Made by a program: the position numbers and the translations under genes. The notes beneath the pieces were generated by a model. It saw only the letters and a list, made by a program, of their open reading frames with translations. It made no database searches and was not told the origin of the DNA. From positions 1 to 58,291 of the forward strand of contig NZ_SMKO01000037.1 of assembly GCF_004348685.1 (NCBI RefSeq): a stretch of DNA of 58,291 bases. The letters are read 5' to 3'. This DNA is from Nonomuraea deserti (GTDB lineage Bacteria; Actinomycetota; Actinomycetes; Streptosporangiales; Streptosporangiaceae). Shown piece by piece: positions 7,787 to 17,013 of the stretch (its first letter is position 1; each line of letters starts with the position of its first letter).

Positions 7787-10248
7787 CCGAGCGCAGGGCG
7801 GCGGCGGCCCTGTTCACCGGCCCTGATCACCAGCAGGGCCACGTCGTCCTGCGACGGCTCGGGGGCGAACGTCTCGACCACGTGCCGCACGCGTTCGGCC
7901 ACCGCGTGGGCGCTCAGTCCCCGGCACTCCGCGAGCAGCGCCGCCAGCCCGTTGCCGTCGTCCAGGAGCCGGCCGCCGTCGCGCCGCTCGGTCACGCCGT
8001 CGGTCACGCACAGGAGCACCTCCTCGGGCGCCAGCTCGAACGTCTCGACGTAGAACCTGGCGCCGGCCTCGATGCCCAGCAGCAGCTGGGGCGTCGCCAC
8101 CGCCTCGACAAGGCCGTCCGCGCGCAGCAGCAGCGGCGGCGGATGCCCTGCCGAGGCGATCGTGCACAGCGCGCCGCCCTGCGGGAGCGGGGTCAGCTCG
8201 CCGCACAGCAGGCTGAGGAACCTGCCCTCCTCGTCCTCCTCCAGCAGCGCCTGGTTGAGCCGGTCGAAGATGTCGGCCACCGTGTAGTGCTCCTTGGCCA
8301 GCAGGCGTACGGCGTGGCGGGCCAGCCCGGTCACCGCGGCCGCCTCCGGGCCGCTGCCGCACACGTCGCCCAGCGCGAAGCACCAGTGGTCGCCCACCGT
8401 GAACAGGTCGTAGAAGTCGCCGCCGACGTCCGCGCCCTCCTCGGCGGGCTCGTAGACGACGGCGGACTCCAGGCCGGGCATGGGCGCCACGCGCATCGGC
8501 AGCAGGCTGCGCTGGAGCACCCGAGACGTGGTGGCCTGCCGGGCGTAGAGCATCGCGGTGTGCAGGTTGAGCGCCACCAGGCGACACAGGTCGGCCAGCA
8601 GGTCGGCCACCTCCAGCGGCAGCGTCGGCTCCGCGCGGCCGATCACCAGCGCGCCGTGCGACCTGCCCTGGGTGAGCAGCGGGAACGACAGCACCGCCTC
8701 CGGGCCGGCGGGCCAGCTCACCTCGTCGAGCGCGGTGCGGGGGATGGCGGGCAGCGACTTGCGCAGGGCGGCGTTGTGGCGTTCCTCGCTGTGCCAGACG
8801 TGGGCGAGCCTGGTCATGCCCGCGAGGTCGGTCAGGTAGACCGCCGCCCAGGTCGCGATCTTAGGTACGACGAGCTGCGCGGTCAGCGCCGCGATCAGCT
8901 CCTCGTCGTGCACGCCCGCCAGCAGCTCGCCCGCCTCGGCCAGGAACGACAGCCGGCCCCGGTGCGCGCGGTCCTGCTCGGCCAGCCGCGCGCGCTGCAC
9001 CGGCACCGCGACCTGGTCGGCGATGTGCTGCAGGCTCACCGTGAGCTCCTTGTCGAAGCGGCCGGGCTGCTCCGCCGTCACCGCGAGGTAGCCGGTCACC
9101 TCGCCCGCCAGGAGCAGCGGCGCGCACGCCAGCGAGCGGGCGCGCAGCTGCTCGGCCAGCTCGACGTCCCCGGCCAGCAGGTCCTCGATCATCGTGGGCG
9201 TCTTGCGCTCGGCACCGAACACGCCGGTGGCCAGCACCCCCACCAGCCCCGCCGTCGCGCCCGCGCCCGCCGCCACGCCGAACCTGTTGCCGCCCTCCGC
9301 GGGGAGCAGCACGTACGCCGCGTCGCCGCCGCTGAACATCTGCACGATCCTGGCGATCGTGTCGAGCAGCTCCTGGAACGGCATGTCCCGGTCGAGCAGG
9401 TCCTTGATGCGCCGGCCCGCATCGCTGCGCGGCGCGGGCGGCGGCGTCAGGACGTAGCGGTGGTCGCCCGCGACCACCATCCAGATCGACCGGCGATCCT
9501 GCGCACGCCCCTTGGTGCGCAGGTGGGAGACGTAGACCGGCACCAGCCTGCCGTCGGCGTGCCGCATGCGCGCCTCGCCGCGCCAGCGGCCCAGGCCGAG
9601 CGTGTCGGTCAGCGACAGCGCGTACGGGCCGTGGCCGCGCCAGGCCACCAGGTCGGCCAGCAGCCGGCCGATCGTCTGCTCAGGACGCCAGCCGAGCAGC
9701 GCCTGCGCCTCGGAGTTCCACGACCGCACGAGCCCGTCGCCGTCGGTGACCACCACGCCCACGTGCAGGGTGTCGATGGCGGCAGGGGCCGGGACCGGCG
9801 GGCCGGCCGCGGTCTCCTGCCCGTCGCCGCCGTCCGCGAGCTCCAGGCGCACCCAGACGCGCTTCGTCGTCCTCGTGTACGTGACGCCCCAGGCGTCGGC
9901 CAGGATGCCCGCGAGCGCGAGGCCACGCCCGGACGGCCGCACCTCATCCGTGAGGGTGACGGCGGGCATGACGCCGGTCTCGTCGATCGTCCGCTCGGGC
10001 AGGTGGTCGTCGACCTCGATCTCCAGCTTCGCGGGGCCGGTGTCGGCGTCGAGGCGGCAGGTCAGCTCGATCCCGGTGCCCGCGTGCACGACGGCGTTGG
10101 TGACGAGCTCGCTGGTCAGCAGCACGGCGTCCTCGGCGAGGTGGCTCAGATGCCACTCGCCGAGGACCTGACGGACGAACTTGCGCGCGTGAGCCGGAGC
10201 ATGGGGTGTGCCTTCGAAGGCCGTGCTCGACACCCGGGTCGTGTCCAC
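7771..10248 (-). CDS. Multidomain SpoIIE-type PP2C phosphatase (HATPase-PAS-GAF-SpoIIE)
   Basis: An 825-residue cytoplasmic signalling protein. The domains in order are: an RsbW/anti-sigma-like ATPase (about residues 1-125, with LLTSELVTNAVVHAG and a G-box SGRGLALAG); a PAS domain (about 145-250, WNSEAQALLGWRPEQTIG); one or two GAF-like segments (about 265-570); and a C-terminal SpoIIE/PP2C phosphatase (about 590-810) with metal-binding motifs GGDFYD, GDVCGSG, ASAGHPPPLL, VTDGVTE and SQDDVALL. Such proteins act in partner switching, dephosphorylating anti-anti-sigma factors. I prefer the GTG at 10248 because AGGA lies 6 nt upstream and the ATPase domain begins directly. A GTG at 10320 would add 24 residues but abuts its ribosome site. 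No sigma factor or antagonist is adjacent. Confidence 0.85.
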   Translation of the reverse strand: MDTTRVSSTAFEGTPHAPAHARKFVRQVLGEWHLSHLAEDAVLLTSELVTNAVVHAGTGIELTCRLDADTGPAKLEIEVDDHLPERTIDETGVMPAVTLTDEVRPSGRGLALAGILADAWGVTYTRTTKRVWVRLELADGGDGQETAAGPPVPAPAAIDTLHVGVVVTDGDGLVRSWNSEAQALLGWRPEQTIGRLLADLVAWRGHGPYALSLTDTLGLGRWRGEARMRHADGRLVPVYVSHLRTKGRAQDRRSIWMVVAGDHRYVLTPPPAPRSDAGRRIKDLLDRDMPFQELLDTIARIVQMFSGGDAAYVLLPAEGGNRFGVAAGAGATAGLVGVLATGVFGAERKTPTMIEDLLAGDVELAEQLRARSLACAPLLLAGEVTGYLAVTAEQPGRFDKELTVSLQHIADQVAVPVQRARLAEQDRAHRGRLSFLAEAGELLAGVHDEELIAALTAQLVVPKIATWAAVYLTDLAGMTRLAHVWHSEERHNAALRKSLPAIPRTALDEVSWPAGPEAVLSFPLLTQGRSHGALVIGRAEPTLPLEVADLLADLCRLVALNLHTAMLYARQATTSRVLQRSLLPMRVAPMPGLESAVVYEPAEEGADVGGDFYDLFTVGDHWCFALGDVCGSGPEAAAVTGLARHAVRLLAKEHYTVADIFDRLNQALLEEDEEGRFLSLLCGELTPLPQGGALCTIASAGHPPPLLLRADGLVEAVATPQLLLGIEAGARFYVETFELAPEEVLLCVTDGVTERRDGGRLLDDGNGLAALLAECRGLSAHAVAERVRHVVETFAPEPSQDDVALLVIRAGEQGRRRPALGQVNR

Positions 10249-10451
10249 TCTGCGTCCTAGAACATCACTCGATGTGGCACCTTGGTCACTCTCAGAGTGG
10301 CAGACCGGCGGCGTCGCCACCTCCGGTTGTCGATGATCCCCATGTGAAGAGGGGGAGAATCCGGGATCCTGTCAGCTTTGAGGTGCCGGAATGCCACGAC
10401 ACCGGCGAGCCTCCGCGCGTTCCGCGGTGTCTCCGACGTACCTTTGGCATC

Positions 10452-12974
10452 ATGGCCACCCGTACGCCGAAAAGCGCATCGAAGGGGCCGGCGAAGCGGT
10501 CGACCTCGTCTCGCCGGACCTCCGCCAAGCGCGGAGGCTCGTCGGTGGGACGGTCCAGGGCTAAGGGAGCCGCCACCGGCCGCAAGCCTTCCGCGACCCA
10601 CCAGGATCCGATCAGCTGGGTCTTCACGATGATCGGCAAGCTGATCGTCGGTTTGTGGATGCTGGTCGCCAACGGCATCGGCAGCACCGCCCGCGCGCTG
10701 GGCAAGAACGCCCGCGAGCTCGATCCGGCGCACCGACGCGACGGGGTGGGTCTGGCGGTGCTCGGGGCCGCCATCGTGGTCGCGGCCATGACGTGGCGCA
10801 ACTCCGACGGCGCGGTCTCCGGGGTGGTGAACGCGGCCGCGCGCGGCGTGTTCGGCTCGCTGGCCTGGGCGCTGCCGCTGCTGCTCGGCCTGCTGGCCTG
10901 GCGCTACCTGCGCCATCCCGACCAGAACGCCGACACCGGGCGCATGGTGATCGGGTGGGCCGCCCTGCTGATCGGCGTGCTCGGCGTCATCCACGTGGCC
11001 AACGGCACCCCCTACCCGGCGGGCGAGGGCCAGGGCATGGACAAGGTGTCGCAGGCCGGGGGCATGGTCGGGTTCATCGTGGCGGCGCCGCCGATGAGCA
11101 TCCTGCCGCCGTGGATCACGATCCCGCTGCTGCTGATCCTGTCGGGGTTCGGCGTGCTGGTGATCACCGCCACCCCCGTGCACCGCGTTCCCGAGCGGCT
11201 GGCCGAGCTCAAGCACCTGCTGTTCGAGCGGCACGCCGACGCCGATCCCAAGGACTCCACGTCCAGGACGCCGGCCAAGAAGCGGTCCAGGCCCAAGAGG
11301 GCGGAGGACGGCGAGGGCGGCGACCTCGTCAAGCCGTACGACACGCCCGTGCTGGCCGAGAAGGACAAACACGCCGGCCACTCCCCGGAGATCGTGCCGG
11401 GCCTGACGGACGAGGAGGCGGCGCCCGCACCCGACCTGGAGCGCAAGCCGGAGCCCCCCGAGCCGACGCCGGCGCCGCGCAAGGTGGAGCAGCTCGTGCT
11501 GTCGCCGCAGGCGGGGCCGTACAGCCTGCCCGACCTGCAGCACCTCAAGCCGGGTACGCCTCCGAAACCGCAGACCAAGGCCAACACGACCGTGGTCAAC
11601 GCGCTGACCAGCGTGCTGGAGCAGTTCGGCATCGACGCGCAGGTCATCGGGTTCACCCGAGGGCCGACCGTGACCCGCTACGAGATCGAGCTGGGGCCCG
11701 CGGTCAAGGTGGAGAAGGTCACGGCGCTCACCAAGAACATCGCGTACGCCGTCAAGTCCGCAGATGTCAGGATTTTGTCGCCTATCCCGGGCAAGTCGGC
11801 GATCGGGGTCGAGATCCCGAACGCCGACAAGGACCTCGTGGCGCTGGGCGACGTGCTGCGCTCCCAGGTGGCGCAGGCCGACCACCACCCGATGATCGTC
11901 GGCCTGGGCAAGGACGTCGAGGGCCGCACCATCGTCGCCAACCTCGCCAAGATGCCCCACCTGCTCATCGCGGGCGCGACCGGCGCCGGTAAGTCGGTCT
12001 GCGTCAACGGGCTGATCACCAGCGTCCTGATGCGGGCCACGCCCGACGAGGTGCGCATGGTGCTGGTCGACCCCAAGCGGGTCGAGCTGAGTGTCTACGA
12101 GGGCATCCCCCACCTGATCACGCCGATCATCACCAACCCGAAGAAGGCCGCGGAAGCCCTCGAATGGGTGGTCGGTGAGATGGACCGGCGCTACGACGAC
12201 CTGGCCGCGTCGGGGTTCCGGCACGTCGACGAGTTCAACAAGGCCGTGCGGGCGGGCAAGCTGCAGCCGCCGCCGGGCAGCGAGCGGGTCTACCAGCCGT
12301 ACCCGTACCTGCTGGTGATCGTGGACGAGCTGGCCGACCTCATGATGGTGGCCCCGCGCGACGTCGAGGACTCGATCGTGCGCATCACCCAGCTCGCCCG
12401 CGCGGCGGGCATCCACCTGGTGATCGCCACGCAGCGGCCGTCGGTCGACGTGGTCACCGGCCTCATCAAGGCCAACGTGCCGTCCAGGCTGGCCTTCGCG
12501 GTGTCCAGCCTCACCGACTCGCGGGTCATCCTCGACCAGCCGGGCGCCGACAAGCTGGTCGGCCAGGGAGACGCGCTGTTCCTGCCGATGGGCGCGAGCA
12601 AGCCGATCCGCATCCAGAACGCGTTCGTCTCGGAGAAGGAGATCGCCGAGATCGTCGCGTACTGCAAGGCGCAGATGCAGGCCGAATACCGCGATGACGT
12701 CGCCGCCGCGCCGGTCAAGCGGGAGATCGACGAGGACATCGGCGACGACCTCGACCTGCTGATCCAGGCGGCCGAGCTGATCGTCACCACCCAGTTCGGC
12801 TCCACCTCGATGTTGCAGCGCAAGCTGCGCGTCGGGTTCGCCAAGGCCGGACGGCTGATGGACCTGCTCGAGAGCCGCAACGTGGTCGGTCCGAGCGAAG
12901 GATCCAAGGCACGAGAAGTGCTGGTGAAACCAGATGATCTGCCTGGATTGCTGGCCGACCTGCGTGGCGAATGA
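10452..12974 (+). CDS. ftsK: DNA translocase FtsK/SpoIIIE
   Basis: An 840-residue double-stranded-DNA pump that clears chromosome termini at the division septum. A basic, Ser-rich N-terminus (residues 1-50) precedes about four to five membrane segments (residues ~55-240) and a charged Pro-rich linker. The motor domain has Walker A GATGAGKS near residue 508 and Walker B LLVIVDELADLMM. The C-terminal gamma winged helix (about 775-840, TSMLQRKLRVGFAKAGRLMD) reads KOPS-type orientation sequences. The ATG at 10452 gives the normal N-terminus; in-frame codons further upstream are not protein-like. The gene is divergent from the phosphatase and starts the conserved ftsK-rimO-pgsA-cinA neighbourhood of actinobacteria. 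Confidence 0.95.
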   Translation: MATRTPKSASKGPAKRSTSSRRTSAKRGGSSVGRSRAKGAATGRKPSATHQDPISWVFTMIGKLIVGLWMLVANGIGSTARALGKNARELDPAHRRDGVGLAVLGAAIVVAAMTWRNSDGAVSGVVNAAARGVFGSLAWALPLLLGLLAWRYLRHPDQNADTGRMVIGWAALLIGVLGVIHVANGTPYPAGEGQGMDKVSQAGGMVGFIVAAPPMSILPPWITIPLLLILSGFGVLVITATPVHRVPERLAELKHLLFERHADADPKDSTSRTPAKKRSRPKRAEDGEGGDLVKPYDTPVLAEKDKHAGHSPEIVPGLTDEEAAPAPDLERKPEPPEPTPAPRKVEQLVLSPQAGPYSLPDLQHLKPGTPPKPQTKANTTVVNALTSVLEQFGIDAQVIGFTRGPTVTRYEIELGPAVKVEKVTALTKNIAYAVKSADVRILSPIPGKSAIGVEIPNADKDLVALGDVLRSQVAQADHHPMIVGLGKDVEGRTIVANLAKMPHLLIAGATGAGKSVCVNGLITSVLMRATPDEVRMVLVDPKRVELSVYEGIPHLITPIITNPKKAAEALEWVVGEMDRRYDDLAASGFRHVDEFNKAVRAGKLQPPPGSERVYQPYPYLLVIVDELADLMMVAPRDVEDSIVRITQLARAAGIHLVIATQRPSVDVVTGLIKANVPSRLAFAVSSLTDSRVILDQPGADKLVGQGDALFLPMGASKPIRIQNAFVSEKEIAEIVAYCKAQMQAEYRDDVAAAPVKREIDEDIGDDLDLLIQAAELIVTTQFGSTSMLQRKLRVGFAKAGRLMDLLESRNVVGPSEGSKAREVLVKPDDLPGLLADLRGE

Positions 12975-13014
12975 CCCCAATGCGTGCATGCCCAGCGGTA
13001 ACTGGTTGAATATG

Positions 13015-13040
13015 AACCACTACGCAACGTCGTGGTGGTT
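13015..13040. other. Inverted repeat/hairpin between ftsK and HTH gene
   Basis: AACCACTACG (13015-13024) and CGTGGTGGTT (13031-13040) pair with one mismatch around the 6-nt loop CAACGT. There is no T tract, so it is either a factor-dependent terminator hairpin for ftsK or an operator for the HTH gene starting 30 bp later. Confidence 0.5.
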
Positions 13041-13069
13041 AGTCCAGGCGCCATGGGGAGGCGTTCGCT

Positions 13070-13822
13070 GTGCAGGATCAGAGCATCGGGGCCGTGCTGA
13101 CGGCCGCCAGGCAGTCGGCTGGGTTGACAGTCGCGCAGGTCAGCGCGGCCACCAATATTCGCGAGACGATCATTCATCGCATGGAGCAGGATGATTACGG
13201 CCAATGCGGCGGTGACTTCTACGCCAGAGGGCACATCAGGGCCGTGGCCCGGGCTGTGGGGCTCGACCCCGAGTCCACCGTGCATCTTTTCGACCAGCAG
13301 AACGGCGGCGCGCCCGAGCCGGTGGCCGCGTCGGCCGTGTTCCAGGCCGACCGCAAGATCAACGTGCCGGAGCGGCGGGGTCCCAACTGGACGGCGGCGC
13401 TGGGGGTGGCGCTGGCGATCGTGATGGTGTTCGGCCTGATGCGGGTGCTGGGGGACGCGAGCGACCAGGTGCGCACGGCCGACGTGCGCGCGGCGTCGGC
13501 CAAGCCCAGCGTTCCGCCCAACACACCCATCACCGAGACGCCGCGCGCCAGGCTCGCCAAGAAGGGCATGGTGACGCTCCGGATCAAGGCCAATCGGTCG
13601 TCGTACGTGAACGTGCGCGACGCCGAGGGCCGCAAGCTGTTCGCGGGGACACTCAAAGCGGGAAAGACGTCGACCTGGCGGTCGGAGGGCAAGGTGAACG
13701 TGCTGATCGCCGACGCGGGAGCTGTGTCGGTGCAGGTCAACGGCAAGAAAGTGACGGAGCTCGGCGAGACGGGGGAGACGGTGCGCCGTTCGTTCGGCCC
13801 GCCCAAAACTCAGGCGCGATAG
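13070..13822 (+). CDS. RodZ-like helix-turn-helix membrane protein
   Basis: A 250-residue protein with an N-terminal XRE-like HTH (about residues 4-75, [19 protein letters not shown]). A single membrane segment follows (about 103-122, [17 protein letters not shown]), then a low-complexity stretch and a C-terminal DUF4115-type beta domain (about 160-240, [19 protein letters not shown]). This matches the cell-shape/cytoskeletal protein RodZ and its actinobacterial relatives, found in the same place after ftsK. The GTG start has GGGGAGG 8 nt upstream. The HTH more likely mediates protein contact than DNA binding, but that is inferred from RodZ. Confidence 0.8.
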   Translation: MQDQSIGAVLTAARQSAGLTVAQVSAATNIRETIIHRMEQDDYGQCGGDFYARGHIRAVARAVGLDPESTVHLFDQQNGGAPEPVAASAVFQADRKINVPERRGPNWTAALGVALAIVMVFGLMRVLGDASDQVRTADVRAASAKPSVPPNTPITETPRARLAKKGMVTLRIKANRSSYVNVRDAEGRKLFAGTLKAGKTSTWRSEGKVNVLIADAGAVSVQVNGKKVTELGETGETVRRSFGPPKTQAR

Positions 13823-13892
13823 TCACGCGAGGGTCACCTGGGGGAGCCAGTGCATCGGGTGGTGGCCAACTCCCGATACCGTAGTGTTCACC

Positions 13893-15302
13893 ATGTCATC
13901 CCGCCGAACCGTATCGCTGATCACTCTGGGCTGCGCGCGCAACGAGGTCGACTCCGAGGAGCTGGCCGCGCGACTCGAGGCTGCCGGCTGGCAGCTGGGC
14001 GACGACGACCCCGATGTCGTCGTCGTCAACACCTGTGGCTTCATCGAGTCGGCCAAGAAAGACTCCATCGACACGCTGCTGGCCGCCGCCGACTCCGGGG
14101 TGAAGGTGGTGGCGGCGGGCTGCATGGCCGAGCGCTACGGCAACGAGCTGGCCGACGCGCTGCCCGAGGCCAGCGCGGTGATCTCTTTCGACGACTACGC
14201 CGAGATCGGCGGCCGCCTCGACGACGTGGTCGCCGGCCGGCCGCTCAAGCCGCACACACCACGCGACCGCCGCACCCTGCTGCCCATCTCGCCGGTGGAC
14301 CGTGCCAGCGCGCCCAGGCCCAACATCCCCGGCCACGGCGACCTGCCCGCGGGCCTGGCGCCCGCGAGCGGCCCGCGCGTGCTGCGCAAGCGGCTCGACG
14401 AGAGCCCGGTCGGCTCGCTCAAGCTGGCCTCCGGCTGTGACCGGCGCTGCACGTTCTGCGCCATCCCCGCCTTCCGCGGCTCCTACGTCTCGCGCAAGCC
14501 CGAGGAGCTGCTGGCCGAGGCCGACTGGCTGGCCCACCGGGGCGTGCGCGAGCTCGTCCTGGTCAGCGAGAACTCCACGTCCTACGGCAAGGATCTGGGC
14601 GACCTGCGGGCGCTGGAGAAGCTGCTGCCCGAGCTCGCCGCCGTCGAGGGCGTGGAGCGGGTGCGGGTCAGCTACCTCCAGCCTGCCGAGCTGCGTCCCG
14701 GCCTGATCGACGTGATCACCGGCACCGACGGCGTCGCCGCCTACTTCGACCTGTCCTTCCAGCACGCCAGCGGCTCCGTCCTGCGCCGGATGCGCCGCTT
14801 CGGCGACCCCCAGCGCTTCCTCGGGCTGCTGGAGACCATCCGTGAGCGCGCCCCTGAGGCGGGCGTGCGCTCCAACTTCATCGTGGGCTTTCCCGGCGAG
14901 ACCGAGGAGGAGTTCGGCGAGCTGGTCGCCTTCCTGGAGGCCGCCAGGCTCGACGTGATCGGCGTGTTCGGCTATTCCGACGAAGACGGCACCGAGGCTG
15001 CCGAGCTACCGGGCAAGCTCCCTCAGGAGGTCGTCGACGAGCGCGTGCGGGCGCTCACCGAGCTGGCCGAGGAGCTGACCGCGCAACGCGCTGAGGAGCG
15101 CATCGGCACCGAGGTCGACGTGCTGATCGACGACGACCTGGGCGACGGCGGCTACGAGGGCCGGGCCGCCCACCAGGGCCCCGAGGTCGACGGCTCGGTC
15201 ACGGTGCAGGGCATCGGCCTGGTCCGGGGAGAGATCGTGCGCGCGGTCGTGGTCGACGCCGAGGGGGTCGATCTGATCGCGCGCATCAAGGCCGGTCCAT
15301 GA
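13893..15302 (+). CDS. rimO: Ribosomal protein S12 methylthiotransferase RimO
   Basis: A 469-residue radical-SAM enzyme that methylthiolates the conserved Asp of ribosomal protein S12. The N-terminal MTTase domain supplies cysteines for one Fe-S cluster ([34 protein letters not shown]). The radical-SAM CxxxCxxC is [13 protein letters not shown] (about residues 185-197), and a C-terminal TRAM domain follows. A GTG three codons upstream is in frame; I used the ATG because [17 protein letters not shown] is the usual N-terminus. Its stop overlaps the pgsA start as ATGA, so the two are translationally coupled. Confidence 0.95.
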   Translation: MSSRRTVSLITLGCARNEVDSEELAARLEAAGWQLGDDDPDVVVVNTCGFIESAKKDSIDTLLAAADSGVKVVAAGCMAERYGNELADALPEASAVISFDDYAEIGGRLDDVVAGRPLKPHTPRDRRTLLPISPVDRASAPRPNIPGHGDLPAGLAPASGPRVLRKRLDESPVGSLKLASGCDRRCTFCAIPAFRGSYVSRKPEELLAEADWLAHRGVRELVLVSENSTSYGKDLGDLRALEKLLPELAAVEGVERVRVSYLQPAELRPGLIDVITGTDGVAAYFDLSFQHASGSVLRRMRRFGDPQRFLGLLETIRERAPEAGVRSNFIVGFPGETEEEFGELVAFLEAARLDVIGVFGYSDEDGTEAAELPGKLPQEVVDERVRALTELAEELTAQRAEERIGTEVDVLIDDDLGDGGYEGRAAHQGPEVDGSVTVQGIGLVRGEIVRAVVVDAEGVDLIARIKAGP

Positions 15303-15871
15303 AAAGGGACGAGCGCCGCGTGGTAAGCCCGTGGAACATCGCCAACGTCCTCACGGTCCTCCGGTTGGTGCTCGTCCCCTTCTTTGTCGTCTGCCTGTTG
15401 CTGCCGGGCACGGGCTGGCGGGTGGCCGCGCTGGCGGTCTTCGCGGTGGCGTCGATCACCGACCATCTCGACGGCGAGCTGGCCCGGCGCTACGGCCTCA
15501 TCACCGACTTCGGCAAGATCGCCGACCCGATCGCCGACAAGACGCTCACCGGTGCGGCGCTGGTGTGCCTGTCGATCCTCGGCGAGCTGCCGTGGTGGGT
15601 CACGGTCGTGATCCTCGGCAGGGAGCTGGGCATCACGGCGCTCAGGTTCGTGCTGCTGCGGCACGCCGTCATCCCGGCCAGCTACGGTGGCAAGGTCAAG
15701 ACCGTGCTGCAGATCGCCGCCATCGTGCTCTATCTGCTGCCGTTCGTGCCCGATCCCGTCAGGTGGGTGGTGATGGGGGTGGCGGTGGTCGTCACGGTGG
15801 GCACGGGCGTCGACTATGTCGTCAGGGCGACCCGGTTGCGCATGGTGGCCAAGCGGGCGCGCGGGGAGTGA
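15299..15871 (+). CDS. pgsA: CDP-diacylglycerol-glycerol-3-phosphate 3-phosphatidyltransferase
   Basis: A 190-residue integral-membrane CDP-alcohol phosphatidyltransferase that makes phosphatidylglycerol phosphate from CDP-diacylglycerol and glycerol-3-phosphate. The full signature D-x2-DG-x2-AR-x8-G-x3-D-x3-D is present in [20 protein letters not shown] followed by ADPIAD (about residues 58-84). About five to six hydrophobic helices surround it. The gene is coupled to rimO by an ATGA overlap and is followed 7 bp later by cinA, the standard actinobacterial order. Confidence 0.93.
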   Translation: MKRDERRVVSPWNIANVLTVLRLVLVPFFVVCLLLPGTGWRVAALAVFAVASITDHLDGELARRYGLITDFGKIADPIADKTLTGAALVCLSILGELPWWVTVVILGRELGITALRFVLLRHAVIPASYGGKVKTVLQIAAIVLYLLPFVPDPVRWVVMGVAVVVTVGTGVDYVVRATRLRMVAKRARGE

Positions 15872-15878
15872 TGGATCG

Positions 15879-16370
15879 ATGGCGGACGTGGCCGAGGTCC
15901 TGAGATTGCTGGTGGCGCAGAATGCCACGGTCGCCGTGGCCGAGTCGCTGACCGGCGGGCTCATCGGGGCCGCCATCACGTCCGTCTCCGGTGCCTCCCA
16001 GGCGTTCGTGGGCGGGGTGATCTCCTACGCCACCGAGCTCAAGCGGGAGCTGCTGGGCGTGCCCGGGGAGCTGCTGCGCCGTGAAGGGGCCGTGCATCCC
16101 GAGGTGGCCGCGGCCATGGCGGCGGGGGTCGCGCGGGTGTGCGGGGCCACGTACGGGCTGGCGGTGACCGGGGTGGCGGGGCCCGAGCCCCAGGACGGGC
16201 GGCCCGTCGGCACCGTCTACACGGCCGTCTGCGGGCCCGGCGGGCAGATTTCGGTCCGGTCGTTGACCCTGCGGGGGTCGCGCGAACGTATCAGGGTAGA
16301 GACGGTGGACGAGGCGGTTGATCTCCTGGCAGGTGTGCTGAAGACGAACATAGGGGAACATTCCGAGTGA
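15879..16370 (+). CDS. cinA: CinA C-terminal-type nicotinamide-nucleotide amidase
   Basis: A 163-residue single-domain CinA protein (PncC type), which deamidates nicotinamide mononucleotide to nicotinate mononucleotide in pyridine-nucleotide salvage. Family motifs are VAVAESLTGGLIGA, FVGGVISYATELKRELLGV and AVTGVAGPEPQDGRPVGTVY. It lacks the N-terminal MoCF-like domain of long CinA proteins, as is usual in this group. The start used lies 10 nt after GGGGAG. It is in the ftsK-rimO-pgsA-cinA-clgR run and is probably cotranscribed with pgsA. Confidence 0.93.
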   Translation: MADVAEVLRLLVAQNATVAVAESLTGGLIGAAITSVSGASQAFVGGVISYATELKRELLGVPGELLRREGAVHPEVAAAMAAGVARVCGATYGLAVTGVAGPEPQDGRPVGTVYTAVCGPGGQISVRSLTLRGSRERIRVETVDEAVDLLAGVLKTNIGEHSE

Positions 16371-16378
16371 TTACTGTG

Positions 16379-16395
16379 TTACGTCCCGAGCGAAC
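16379..16395. promoter_or_regulatory. Possible ClgR site upstream of clgR
   Basis: TTACGTCCCGAGCGAAC has a perfect right half (AGCGAAC) of the ClgR motif known from Corynebacterium and Streptomyces, but an imperfect left half. It lies about 260 bp before the preferred clgR start. Autoregulation is a guess. Confidence 0.3.
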
Positions 16396-16656
16396 ATCCG
16401 ACGCACGGTCTGACGCTGTGTCGGTGGATACGGGTACGGTGGAGCTGTGAGTGAGGTCCGTGAGCCAACTGCAAGCACCGAGCGCCCGGCAGGCGGGCCT
16501 GATGAGTCGAGCGACGCGCCACGAGTGGCGGTCCCTGGCCGGCCGCGCCCAGTGATGACGGCGAGGAGTATGTACGAAGCGAAGAAGACCAATGTGCGGC
16601 ACGAACCGATCGCGCGGGGCGTGGTGAAGACATCCGCGCCGGGGAGGGAGCGACAG

Positions 16657-17013
16657 ATGATTCTGCTGCGTCAGCTGCTCGGCGACGTGCTGAGGCGGTT
16701 GCGGGTGCGGCAGGGACGCACGCTGCGCGAGGTGTCCACCCTCGCACGTGTTTCGCTCGGCTACTTGTCCGAGGTGGAGCGCGGGCAGAAGGAGGCCTCG
16801 TCCGAACTGCTCGCATCCATTTGCGGCGCACTCGGCGTGCCCCTTTCGCAGGTGTTGCGTGAAGTTTCCGATCAGTTCGCGCTGGCGGAGCTCCAGGCTG
16901 CCCCCGTGCTTGCCGACGTGCCCGAGCACGAGCGTCTGCCCCTGGCGGAGTCGGTCCCCGGGTCGATCCCCGAATCCGTGTTCCCCGAAGTCAAGGACAT
17001 GGTGGCCGCCTAA
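16657..17013 (+). CDS. clgR: ClgR-type XRE regulator of Clp protease genes
   Basis: A 118-residue regulator with a central XRE HTH (about residues 12-70: [20 protein letters not shown], then [10 protein letters not shown]) that closely matches ClgR/PopR, activators of clp, lon and other proteolysis and stress genes in actinobacteria. The protein ends in Val-Ala-Ala; a terminal Ala-Ala is the known ClpP degradation signal of Streptomyces ClgR. I chose the ATG at 16657 because it has GGGAG upstream and gives the canonical N-terminus [20 protein letters not shown] at 16447 is in frame and would add 70 residues of low-complexity sequence. It sits directly after cinA as in related genomes, and its 3' end overlaps the convergent nei gene by 4 bp. 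Confidence 0.88.
   Translation: MILLRQLLGDVLRRLRVRQGRTLREVSTLARVSLGYLSEVERGQKEASSELLASICGALGVPLSQVLREVSDQFALAELQAAPVLADVPEHERLPLAESVPGSIPESVFPEVKDMVAA

Noticed and set aside
6820..10260. A 1146-codon open frame on the plus strand
   Set aside because: It is antisense to galM's end and the phosphatase gene, is rich in Arg, Gly, His and Gln, has no domain, and mirrors the third-position GC bias of the true minus-strand gene.
10257..12989. A 910-codon open frame on the minus strand
   Set aside because: It is a shadow of ftsK, whose plus-strand frame carries all the FtsK motifs.
16447..16656. Extended N-terminus of ClgR from the GTG at 16447
   Set aside because: The added 70 residues are low complexity, and the ATG at 16657 has a good ribosome-binding site and the canonical ClgR start. 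Not excluded completely.
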